64,000 nucleotides of DNA from an uncultured Clostridia bacterium (GTDB lineage: Bacteria > Bacillota > Clostridia > TANB77 > CAG-508). Below are positions 26,710-33,824 of this stretch, one piece after another; position 1 is the stretch's first letter; the number at the start of each line of letters is the position of its first letter. The stretch spans positions 1 through 64,000 of the forward strand of contig CAKOXV010000002.1 in the NCBI GenBank assembly GCA_934130355.1, in the 5' to 3' direction. The position numbers and the translations under genes were made by a program. The notes below the pieces were generated by a model, which saw only the letters and a list, made by a program, of their open reading frames with translations, was not told the DNA's origin and ran no database searches.

Positions 26710-27360
26710 ATGGAAGATAAATATAATATGACAAAAGATCAAAACATATTTTTCGCCAAAAGGTGTATAGTTGATAGTATTTGGAAAAGTTCACATATTG
26801 AAGGAATTGATGTCACATATCCAGAAACTCAAAAAATTTATGATGGAGGAAATGTTGCACGTTTAAGAATTGATGAGATTCAAACAATTAATAATTTAAA
26901 ACATGCATGGTTATTTGTGTTAAACTCTATTGATGTAGAAAACAATCTTAATTTATTAAAATCTATTAATAGTTTAATTGGAAGCAATTTAGTAGATAAA
27001 GCTGGAAATATGAGAACTTATGAAGTGAGTATTGGTGGAACAACTTGGAAACCAGAAATTCCTGATGAAAATGAGGTTTCTGCTCAATTACAAAAATTAT
27101 CAGAAATTGAATGTGTAACAGATAGGGCAATTAGTATAATGTGTTATTTAATGAGAACTCAATTTTTTTCAGATGGAAACAAGAGAACTGCAATGCTATT
27201 TGCAAATAAAATAATGATTGAGAATGGAAAAGGCATTATAAATATTCCCATAGATGAAGACATAAATTTTGGTGAACAATTAATAAAATATTATGAGACA
27301 GATAATATGGAAGAGTTAAAAAAATTTATATATGATAAATGTATTGATGGGATAGTATAA
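26710..27360 (+). CDS. Fic-family protein with His-to-Gln active-site change
   Basis: Fic proteins transfer AMP or other phosphate groups to target proteins; the active site is HxFx(D/E)GN(G/K)R. This 216-residue protein has QFFSDGNKR at residues 151-159, so the catalytic His is Gln151, while the phosphate-binding DGNKR is intact. An N-terminal motif S27-x-x-x-E31-G32 fits the class II inhibitory helix. The start chosen has GAAGGGA 10 bases upstream; a GTG 14 codons earlier is the alternative. It stands alone between palindromic repeat C and a terminator. It may be inactive, regulatory, or use another reaction, as some Fic and Doc proteins do. Confidence 0.75.
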   Translation: MEDKYNMTKDQNIFFAKRCIVDSIWKSSHIEGIDVTYPETQKIYDGGNVARLRIDEIQTINNLKHAWLFVLNSIDVENNLNLLKSINSLIGSNLVDKAGNMRTYEVSIGGTTWKPEIPDENEVSAQLQKLSEIECVTDRAISIMCYLMRTQFFSDGNKRTAMLFANKIMIENGKGIINIPIDEDINFGEQLIKYYETDNMEELKKFIYDKCIDGIV

Positions 27361-27425
27361 GGTACCAGTATATATTCAAAAATCTGATTATACTTAAATA
27401 TAGAATAAAATGTTAAATAAATAGG

Positions 27426-27457
27426 CATTACCAAAGAATAGGTAATGTTTATTTTTT
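27426..27457 (+). terminator. Terminator of the Fic gene
   Basis: CATTACC pairs with GGTAATG around an 8-base loop, followed by TTTATTTTTTG. The rest of the gap to 27632 holds AT-rich direct repeats of the form AATATTAC (three within about 27508-27546) and no gene. Confidence 0.7.
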
Positions 27458-27632
27458 GTAAAAGTAAAAACACTAAATAAAAAAAGTCTTAAAAACATAA
27501 AAAACAAATATTACAAAAATATTACAAGAAAGTCGTAAATATTACATTTGTGTTTTGTTTTTATGATTTGATTGCCTTTAATGGTAAAAAGTGTTATTCT
27601 TAATATAAGAAAAGATAAAGGAGAGGGTTTAA

Positions 27633-29051
27633 ATGAAAAAGTTTAGACTAACAAGAAAGGTACAAGTAATTTTAGCAATTATTCTGGCGATAGTTGCAGG
27701 AGTAATAATAGTTGGAATTTTCTCAAATAATAAAGCTATGGCGATAACTTCCTGCCCTAATTGTGGTGGTACACGTACATTTAGATACCAATCTTCAGGA
27801 AATGGTTCAACTCATATACGAACGGTAGTATGTAATTCTTGTGGAAGTTCTACTGAAGCTGAAACATTATTATGTACAGGAGGAAGCTGGACACAAAGCG
27901 CTAATGAAAGTAATGGACACGCAAGATATTGTGTTTATTGTGGATATGCTACAGCAGCAGGAACATGCTATGATGATAATAATGATGGAAAATGTGATGC
28001 TTGTGGTCGTTCTGGAATGCATACACACTCATACTCATCTACATCATATAGCCAAAACAGCAATAGCATACATAATATAATAAAAAGCTGCTCTTGTGGG
28101 GCTACTCAAAATGCAGGAACAGAAGAACATAGTTTCGAATCATATTCAAATAATGGAAATGGACAACATAGTAGAACATGTTCAAAATGTGGATATACAC
28201 AAACAGAATCTCACACAGAAGTAATAGATGAGGCAAAAGAAGCAACATGTACAGAAGCAGGAAAGACAGAAGGAAAACATTGCTCAGTATGTAATACAGT
28301 AACAGTAGCACAACAAGAAATACCAGCAAAAGGACATACAGAAGTAATAGATAAGGCAAAAGAAGTAACATGTACAGAAGCAGGAAAGACAGAAGGAAAA
28401 CATTGCTCAGTATGTAATACAGTAATAGTAGCACAACAAGAAATACCAGCAAAAGGACATACAGAAGTAATAGATGAGGCAAAAGAAGCAACATGTACAG
28501 AAACAGGAGAGACAGAAGGAAAACATTGCTCAGTATGTAATACAGTAACAGTAGCACAACAAGAAATACCAGCAAAAGGACATAATTATGTGGACGGAGA
28601 ATGTACAGAATGTGGAAAACAACAATATGACGACATAGAAATAGAATCAGAAAAATATGAAATAGATGATATTTATATATCAAAAATACAACCAAAAACA
28701 ACAGTAAAAGACGTAAAAGATGGAATACAAACAAATGCAACAGAAATAAAAATATACGATACAGAAGACAACCTTTTAAAAGATACAGATATAGTAGGAA
28801 CAAAAGCAAAAATAGAATTAAAAATAGGAAACAAAACCAAAATATATAAAGCAATAGTAATAGGTGACGTAGATGGAGATGGAATGGCGGGAATATTAGA
28901 TATTATAAGTATCAATAAATATAGATTAAATAAAAAGACATTAGAAGAAATATACTTAAAAGCAGCAGATGTAACAGAAGATAACAAAATAAATCTTATC
29001 GATATAATCAAAGTAAACAAATATAGATTGAATAAAATAACAAAGTTGTAA
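27633..29051 (+). CDS. Secreted Cys-rich repeat protein with dockerin
   Basis: A 472-residue exported protein. Residues 1-37 form a long signal peptide or anchor. Residues 40-190 hold many paired cysteines (SCPNCGG, VCNSCGS, YCVYCGY, CDACGRS, CSKCGYT) in zinc-ribbon-like knuckles. Residues 194-316 are three 41-residue tandem repeats (HTEVIDEAKEATCTEAGKTE then GKHCSVCNTVTVAQQEIPAKG). The C-terminus (about 410-472) is a type I dockerin with two calcium loops (DVDGDGMAGILDIISINKY and DVTEDNKINLIDIIKVNKY). Dockerins bind cohesins of scaffold proteins, so this is a surface or complex-bound protein; no catalytic domain is seen. AAAGGAGAGGG precedes the ATG. Confidence 0.85.
   Translation: MKKFRLTRKVQVILAIILAIVAGVIIVGIFSNNKAMAITSCPNCGGTRTFRYQSSGNGSTHIRTVVCNSCGSSTEAETLLCTGGSWTQSANESNGHARYCVYCGYATAAGTCYDDNNDGKCDACGRSGMHTHSYSSTSYSQNSNSIHNIIKSCSCGATQNAGTEEHSFESYSNNGNGQHSRTCSKCGYTQTESHTEVIDEAKEATCTEAGKTEGKHCSVCNTVTVAQQEIPAKGHTEVIDKAKEVTCTEAGKTEGKHCSVCNTVIVAQQEIPAKGHTEVIDEAKEATCTETGETEGKHCSVCNTVTVAQQEIPAKGHNYVDGECTECGKQQYDDIEIESEKYEIDDIYISKIQPKTTVKDVKDGIQTNATEIKIYDTEDNLLKDTDIVGTKAKIELKIGNKTKIYKAIVIGDVDGDGMAGILDIISINKYRLNKKTLEEIYLKAADVTEDNKINLIDIIKVNKYRLNKITKL
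28212..28580 (+). repeat. Three 123-bp in-frame tandem repeats
   Basis: Units 28212-28334, 28335-28457 and 28458-28580 are almost identical at DNA level, which points to recent amplification or gene conversion within the dockerin protein gene. Confidence 0.9.
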
Positions 29052-29101
29052 AAAAGTATGTGGTAAAATGAAAATATTTAAAAGACAATATTATATGATA
29101 T

Positions 29102-29137
29102 AAATAAGTGAGGTACCAGTTGGTACCTCACTTATTT
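29102..29137. terminator. Strong bidirectional terminator
   Basis: A perfect 16-bp stem, with GTGAGGTACC and GGTACCTCAC at its core and AAATAA/TTATTT outside, has an AGTT loop. It separates the dockerin gene from the convergent small membrane protein gene. Confidence 0.85.
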
Positions 29138-29314
29138 TCATGCGAAACAGATTGCGATAAGAATAAAAACTACTATCATTCCGATAGAGGATATGAATTC
29201 CGGCCGGATGCTTCCACGTACAATGAGATCCATGTCTTCGTCGTACGTGTGATTAAACAGCGCCTCCTCCCAAAATCCTAATTTTTCATTTCTTTCCCAG
29301 TACCGCTGTTCCAT
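29138..29314 (-). CDS. 58-residue membrane peptide of foreign composition
   Basis: This small gene encodes 58 residues. A charged, aromatic N-terminal part (MEQRYWERNEKLGFWEEALF) is followed by one C-terminal membrane segment (about residues 40-58, with IGMIVVFILIAICFA). AAGGAGG precedes the ATG by 9 bases, and a perfect TTGACA-17-TATAAT promoter lies upstream. Its codon use is far richer in G and C (CGG, CCG, GGC-type codons) than its neighbours, which suggests recent transfer. It stops at a strong terminator. I do not recognise a family; small membrane toxins, bacteriocin-immunity and regulatory peptides have this shape. Confidence 0.7.
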   Translation of the reverse strand: MEQRYWERNEKLGFWEEALFNHTYDEDMDLIVRGSIRPEFISSIGMIVVFILIAICFA

Positions 29315-29384
29315 AATAAATAACCTCCTTAAGAATGAGCTTTGCCTACAGGCGTTGCTAAAATATAAAATTTACTATACTATA

Positions 29385-29413
29385 ATTATAACATCATTGT
29401 GATTTTTTGTCAA
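29385..29413 (-). promoter_or_regulatory. Consensus sigma-A promoter
   Basis: Read on the minus strand, TTGACA and TATAAT are exactly 17 bp apart. It drives the 58-residue peptide gene with a leader of about 65 bases that contains a small GCCT-GT-AGGC dyad. Confidence 0.8.
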
Positions 29414-29473
29414 AATTTTAGAATTATAGTTTTTATGGAAACTCATTTATGGTAAACTAATATGATAATTTGC

Positions 29474-30103
29474 TTAATTATTAGTACAGTTATTTTTTTT
29501 CATCATATCCATACAGGTTCCATCATTCATATAGAATTTCTTTTCTGCAAGTTTATCTTGAACACCTCTTAATGCTTCTCCAAATCTTTGGAAGTGAGCA
29601 ACTTCTCTTTCACGTAAAAAGCGAAGAGGATCAATAACATCTGGATTATCTCGACATAAATCTATTAATTTTTCATAAGTAGCACGTGCTTTTTGCTCCG
29701 CAGCTAAATCTTCTTGTAAATTAGCTATTGCATCACCTTTACATGCTATATATGATGCAGTAAATGGAACGCCAGCAGCAGATTGTGGGTATACATCTAC
29801 ACCATGGTCTGTATAGTAAGGACCAAGTCCAGCAACTTCTATTTCTTCAATAGAAGCATTTTTAGTTAATTGATAAACAATAGAACCAACCATTTCAAGA
29901 TGGGCTAATTCTTCTGTACCTATATCATTAAGTATAGCTTTTGCGTTTTGGTCAGGCATAGCAAATCTTTGAGACAAATATCTTAAAGAAGCGGCTAATT
30001 CGCCATCAGGACCTCCATATTGGCTGATAATTACTTTTGCAAGACGAGGGTCTGTGCATTTAATGTTAACAGGGTATTGTAGTATTTTATTATAAGTCCA
30101 CAT
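29474..30103 (-). CDS. cotJC: Spore coat protein CotJC (manganese-catalase fold)
   Basis: CotJC is a coat protein of the manganese-catalase/ferritin-like family, made in the mother cell. The 209-residue protein shows the family pattern: YGGPDGELAASLRYLSQRF, ILNDIGTEELAHLEMVGSIV with metal-site Glu and His, AEQKARATYEKLIDL and REREVAHFQRFGEAL with the second Glu/His pair. The ATG is preceded by GGAGG. In normal operons it directly follows cotJB; here that partner is 5.3 kb away beyond the inserted element, and only its last codons remain just upstream. Confidence 0.95.
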   Translation of the reverse strand: MWTYNKILQYPVNIKCTDPRLAKVIISQYGGPDGELAASLRYLSQRFAMPDQNAKAILNDIGTEELAHLEMVGSIVYQLTKNASIEEIEVAGLGPYYTDHGVDVYPQSAAGVPFTASYIACKGDAIANLQEDLAAEQKARATYEKLIDLCRDNPDVIDPLRFLREREVAHFQRFGEALRGVQDKLAEKKFYMNDGTCMDMMKKNNCTNN

Positions 30104-30123
30104 CTAAAACATTCCTCCTTCCC

Positions 30124-30130
30124 AAGGCCA
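30124..30130. other. Attachment site at the cotJC side
   Basis: AAGGCCA occurs here and again at 35416-35422. On the minus strand the sequence outside the element reads P-W-E-G-G-M-F-stop in the cotJB frame, directly before the cotJC ATG. Confidence 0.8.
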
Positions 30131-30170
30131 CCCTTAGTTTAAAAGAGAATAAAAAAAGCCAGTTTTATGA

Positions 30171-30196
30171 AGTGAACTTTTTGTGGTTCACCTCAT
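30171..30196 (-). terminator. Hairpin near the element's left end
   Basis: GTGAAC pairs with GTTCAC around an 8-base loop, behind the Spo0A-like gene. A T-run follows on the minus strand about 20 bases on. It is a likely terminator keeping element transcripts from entering cotJC. Confidence 0.45.
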
Positions 30197-30236
30197 TAGA
30201 CTTGCTTTTGAATTGAATTGATTAGATTTAGACAAA

Positions 30237-30959
30237 TTATAAAGAATTATATAATTTGTTTAAAACGGTGCATATTACTAATTTTGGTCCTGGTCTAGTA
30301 GAAGTATTAAAATATTTTTGAAGTTTATTTTCACTACATTCATAAAACATAGAGTTTGTTGCAGACATAATATTACATTTAATATTATTAATGGTTTTAT
30401 TGTGCCTTCGTGCAACAACAGGATAAATATTTTTATTCAAATTTTCATTCATTTTATAGTTTCCATACATTAAAGCAATACATTCTGATAAATATTTGGT
30501 TCCTATATAAGACAAATTATAACCAATATGTTCTAATTCTCTATTTATTGTGTTTGTTAATAATAGATTATTAAAATAAATGTGAATTCCTTTGTTTTTT
30601 GCTATTATATCTATCTTGAAAAATAACAAATCTAAATCTGTTGAGGGAGAGACGTATTCACATACATAAAAGTCTGAATCAATAGAATTAGTGTTTTTTT
30701 CAGATATTACAATAACAGATTTTTTACACTTTTCAGAATATATACTAGAAATAGTATGTAAGCTAGAAATGATAGAATCAATACTATCATCTACATTTAT
30801 TAATGTAATGTCAATTAAACCAGTATTCAATAACTTAATTCCTTCATTTAGAGTTTTCGTAATAGAATGAACTCTAATTTGATAACCATTTCCGGAAATA
30901 TAATTAAGTAAATATATTGAATGATTAATGTCTTTATCTATAATGAGTAGGTTTAACAT
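30237..30959 (-). CDS. Spo0A-like regulator with degenerate receiver
   Basis: This 240-residue protein has the two-domain layout of Spo0A, the master regulator of sporulation. The N-terminal half looks like a CheY receiver (LLIIDKDINHS, ITLINVDD, VIVISEK), but the phospho-acceptor position appears to be Asn55 instead of Asp. The C-terminal half (about 130-240) follows Spo0A_C: LEHIGYNLSYIGTKYLSECI, then NKNIYPVVARRHNKTINNIK as the likely recognition region, and a final RPGPKLVICTVLNKL. Similarity is moderate. GGAGG precedes the ATG by 6 bases. Its place inside an element that splits a spore coat gene suggests control of the element or of sporulation. Confidence 0.65.
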   Translation of the reverse strand: MLNLLIIDKDINHSIYLLNYISGNGYQIRVHSITKTLNEGIKLLNTGLIDITLINVDDSIDSIISSLHTISSIYSEKCKKSVIVISEKNTNSIDSDFYVCEYVSPSTDLDLLFFKIDIIAKNKGIHIYFNNLLLTNTINRELEHIGYNLSYIGTKYLSECIALMYGNYKMNENLNKNIYPVVARRHNKTINNIKCNIMSATNSMFYECSENKLQKYFNTSTRPGPKLVICTVLNKLYNSL

Positions 30960-31082
30960 TTCAATGCCTCCGTTTTAATCATCTATATATTAGACGGATA
31001 AGAGGGCATCAGAAGGTGCGTTTTTTGAAAAAAAGTTGAAAAAAGTTGAAAAAAATAATTTTTTTTACCTTTTTTTACCTTT

Positions 31083-31113
31083 TTGTCACTTTTTGCAATG
31101 AGCGTGCTATAAT
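31083..31113 (+). promoter_or_regulatory. Promoter of the secreted protein gene
   Basis: TTGTCA and TATAAT are 19 bp apart, with TGC directly before TATAAT forming an extended -10. The transcript would start about 110 bases before the ATG. The rest of the gap 30960-31232 contains A/T-rich GTTGAAAAAA direct repeats (about 31031-31055). Confidence 0.6.
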
Positions 31114-31232
31114 ATTAATACTAATAAGCATTAATAAGTCAATAAGTTTTGTGTTTGATAAATTCAAACCTAAACTTTATTGATAAAATGGAAAAATGAT
31201 TTGCTGCGACTAACAATTTAAGGAGGACAACT

Positions 31233-31766
31233 ATGAAAAAAATCAATTTGCGTTTTGCTTCGATGGCACTTGCTATCATGATGCTGGTACTCAGCATTCC
31301 GACTTTTGCCTTTGCAGCAGAAGAAAACACAGCTCAGCAACTGCATGAGAACGTTGTTTCTGTTGAAGAACTGGACAACGGCAAGGTTCGGACAACTTAT
31401 GAGTTCGAAGTAACTCCTGAGAGTGTGGATGACAATGGTATTGCTACTTATGCAATCGATTCGTCTTTCACCATGACCGGTACCTACTATCGTGGCGCTG
31501 ACAGAACGTATGATGGTGATTATCTGGACTATACTATGATTGTTACTTCCGCCGATACCAGTGAAACTAGAAAAGTTTCTATTGAGTTGTGGGATTACAA
31601 TCATAGTAGAGCTTTGCAAACTGATATCGTAACTGTAAATGGAGAAAATATTTCCACGTACGATGTTCCTATTGTTGCCAATAGAACATACTTCTTTAAA
31701 TATTATTTGGTTGGAGGTTCTACTACAAGTATCAGAATCAGAATGATTATTGATAGTTGGAGTTAA
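31233..31766 (+). CDS. Secreted protein of foreign codon use
   Basis: A 177-residue exported protein. The signal peptide (MKKINLRFASMALAIMMLVL, cleavage after FAFAA) is followed by an acidic, beta-rich domain of about 150 residues containing several Tyr/Asp-rich strands (YYRGADRTYDGDYLDY). The DNA is clearly richer in GC than the surroundings, mostly in the first two thirds, suggesting transfer from a higher-GC Firmicute. AAGGAGG precedes the ATG. I do not recognise the family; small secreted beta-sandwich proteins of this size occur in ruminococci. It is cargo of the cotJB element and ends in a strong terminator. Confidence 0.7.
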   Translation: MKKINLRFASMALAIMMLVLSIPTFAFAAEENTAQQLHENVVSVEELDNGKVRTTYEFEVTPESVDDNGIATYAIDSSFTMTGTYYRGADRTYDGDYLDYTMIVTSADTSETRKVSIELWDYNHSRALQTDIVTVNGENISTYDVPIVANRTYFFKYYLVGGSTTSIRIRMIIDSWS

Positions 31767-31794
31767 CAAGAATTAAGCAAATCATTTTTCTATA

Positions 31795-31835
31795 AAAACG
31801 AAAGGCATCCTGAATAAGGATGTCTTTTGTTTTTA
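31795..31835. terminator. Bidirectional terminator
   Basis: A 17-bp stem with two G-T pairs (AAACGAAAGGCATCC region with GGATGTCTTTTGTTT) encloses a 7-base loop. It lies between the secreted protein gene and the convergent anti-sigma gene, overlapping the latter's stop. Confidence 0.85.
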
Positions 31836-32921
31836 TTTAGATAACTCTAAATCTATTTCTTTAGATGAGTCTAAGTTAATATGTAAATATAATTTATTAA
31901 TATTATCATAAGTAGAAATAGGATATGTCAATGTTATTGTACTAGAATAAGGTTCTGTGTTGTTAATGTTTTGAGAGCGCGTTTTTGTTGGTCTATATTT
32001 ATTGCCATTTTCATCTTTTAAAATAATTGAATTTCTTCTATAAAGTGTTGCTTCATCAAATAATGTGTTTAATTTTAGCTCAATTGAAAGAGATGTATTA
32101 GTAAGAGAAGTTGTAATATTATCAACATAAGGACTTTCTGTAGAAGAATATTCATATGAATCTCTTGTAACGAATTTATCATCCATGCGTATTGAAAAGT
32201 TCCAATTACCATCAATATACTCAATATTATCATTTTTCATTAATTCTATATCTACAATTTCAATGTGTAACACTTGAGATGCAGGAAATTGGTTAGAAAA
32301 ACTTAATACTGATTCTCTAATAGTAGTATTATCTAAAAATTCGATTTTATTGCTTGATTTTACAGTAGTACCTAAAGCATTAAAAATATTTGCATCAGAA
32401 TGATTTTTGGAAACCGCACATAATACATTATCTTCTTCATCCTTAATTGTCAAATTACCAAATGTCATACTATCAAAAGCAACATCATCTCCATAATACT
32501 TATAAACAAATGAAATATCTAAATTCTTATCATCCATAAGTAAATAATCAACTTTAACGCCAATATCGCCACATTTTATAAAATCCATATCCACATTTTG
32601 TACATATCCATTGTCAACAGCTTTATCAATACCAGAATTACTATTTGTAAAAATCTTAGATATAAAATTAACTATATCTTTAGCATAAACAGTTGTTGCA
32701 GTAATAACACCAAGAGAAACTACGAAAACAGCAACTCTTTTTAGTAGAATAGCATTATTAGTAGTATTTTCTTCTTTAGATTTAGTTGAATTTAGGGCAT
32801 TTTCAATAGTACTTTGAGTAGAAAGAGGAAGCTGTGTAGCTTTATTTTTATAATAATCAAATAGCATTTTATCAAAAGCATCTGGTTGATTAAACATTTC
32901 GAATTTATCTTTTTCTTCCAT
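31833..32921 (-). CDS. Membrane anti-sigma factor (DUF4179-like)
   Basis: This 362-residue protein has a cytosolic N-terminus of about 58 residues (MEEKDKFEMFNQPDAFDKML), one membrane segment (about 60-82) and a large extracytoplasmic region of beta strands resembling DUF4179. That architecture is typical of anti-sigma factors paired with ECF sigma factors, and the sigma gene lies directly upstream with a 17-base overlap. The protein would hold the sigma factor at the membrane until an outside signal arrives. The signal is unknown. Base composition is like the host's. Confidence 0.75.
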   Translation of the reverse strand: MEEKDKFEMFNQPDAFDKMLFDYYKNKATQLPLSTQSTIENALNSTKSKEENTTNNAILLKRVAVFVVSLGVITATTVYAKDIVNFISKIFTNSNSGIDKAVDNGYVQNVDMDFIKCGDIGVKVDYLLMDDKNLDISFVYKYYGDDVAFDSMTFGNLTIKDEEDNVLCAVSKNHSDANIFNALGTTVKSSNKIEFLDNTTIRESVLSFSNQFPASQVLHIEIVDIELMKNDNIEYIDGNWNFSIRMDDKFVTRDSYEYSSTESPYVDNITTSLTNTSLSIELKLNTLFDEATLYRRNSIILKDENGNKYRPTKTRSQNINNTEPYSSTITLTYPISTYDNINKLYLHINLDSSKEIDLELSK

Positions 32922-33453
32922 TTTTTAGCCCTCCTTCATTATAAATTTCTTGCAATTTCTGTTTTGCTCTTAAAATCCTACTCTTTACAGTATTAACACT
33001 AATATTCAAAATCCTTGAAATCTCTGTTGGTGTATAATTGTTTTTATAATAAAGAGTAAGAATAAGTCTTTCATCATAATTCAAGCGATTTATTAACAAA
33101 TCGAAATCAATCTCATTTTCTTTAGTCTGAATCTCTCTTTCTGCGTAAGAAACTACATCTATTGAAGTTGATAATGCACTAAAAAGACCTAATTCTTGTT
33201 TCTTTTTACGGTGAATGTTATTACATTCATTTATTAAGATTTTCATAATCCAAGTTTTAAAATAACTAGGAGTTTTTAATGTAGGCAATTTTGCATAAGA
33301 AATCATAATCGTTTCTTGCAAAGCATCATTAACATCATCAATATCATGTAACTGAGAGACAGCTATTTTATACATATCAGCTTGGATGCTTTTAACTAAT
33401 TTTATATAAGCATCTTGTTCGCCTTTCAAAGAACGTTCTATTAATTCTTCCAA
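32905..33453 (-). CDS. ECF-type sigma factor
   Basis: This 182-residue sigma-70 family protein has region 2 (about residues 15-80: MYKIAVSQLHDIDDVNDALQ and FKTWIMKILINECNN) and region 4 (about 115-170: NYDERLILTLYYKNNYTPTE and ILNISVNTVKSRILRAKQKL). GGAGATTTAA precedes the ATG. It overlaps the anti-sigma gene. Such pairs usually activate their own operon and a small regulon. Being inside the cotJB element, it could direct transcription of element genes, but no target promoter can be identified here. Confidence 0.85.
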   Translation of the reverse strand: MEELIERSLKGEQDAYIKLVKSIQADMYKIAVSQLHDIDDVNDALQETIMISYAKLPTLKTPSYFKTWIMKILINECNNIHRKKKQELGLFSALSTSIDVVSYAEREIQTKENEIDFDLLINRLNYDERLILTLYYKNNYTPTEISRILNISVNTVKSRILRAKQKLQEIYNEGGLKNGRKR

Positions 33454-33709
33454 ATTAAATCTCCTTTCATTAAAATAATAATGAATTTATACAATCTATC
33501 CTATAGAGTATAAATTTTTTTGTATAAGTATACAAGCCGCAAAAAGCGATATTAAATCTTCATATAATACATCACCACCCAAAAATCGACACAGAAAATG
33601 TCATAATTTGTAATATATTGGTATTATAATTGAAAAAATATTAAAACGTGGAGTACATTTTGACATCTTTTTCCATATACTTAATAAAATTTACAGAGGT
33701 GATTATGGC

Positions 33710-33823
33710 TTGAAGAAGGTAGAAGAAAATTACACAAAAAATGGAAAAGATTTATCTGAATTAATACAAGAGTGGTTTAATGAAAATAGAGAACAATTAT
33801 ATAAATTGTTAGAGGATAAATAA
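33710..33823 (+). CDS. 37-residue frame before the recombinase
   Basis: A TTG start preceded by GAGGTG opens a 37-codon frame, lysine- and glutamate-rich and probably helical (KDLSELIQEWFNENREQLYK). It ends 1 base before the recombinase ATG, so the two would be translationally coupled. The nearby ATG (33704) leads to an immediate stop. Serine recombinase elements often carry a small accessory factor that switches integration to excision; this is a candidate, but no homology supports it. The 255 bp upstream hold no other gene. Confidence 0.5.
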   Translation: MKKVEENYTKNGKDLSELIQEWFNENREQLYKLLEDK

Positions 33824-33824
33824 T

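Noticed and set aside
27508..27546. CRISPR-like array from the AATATTAC repeats
   Set aside because: The repeats are 8 bases long, irregular in spacing and AT-only; no spacers or cas genes.
28102..28854. 250-codon open frame antisense to the dockerin protein gene
   Set aside because: It is a leucine/valine-rich shadow created by the three 123-bp repeats; the plus-strand frame has the signal peptide, ribosome site and dockerin motifs.
33661..33705. Sigma-E/sigma-K promoter before the recombinase
   Set aside because: CATATACTT partly fits mother-cell -10 elements, but no -35 match at proper spacing was found, so it was not listed as a feature.
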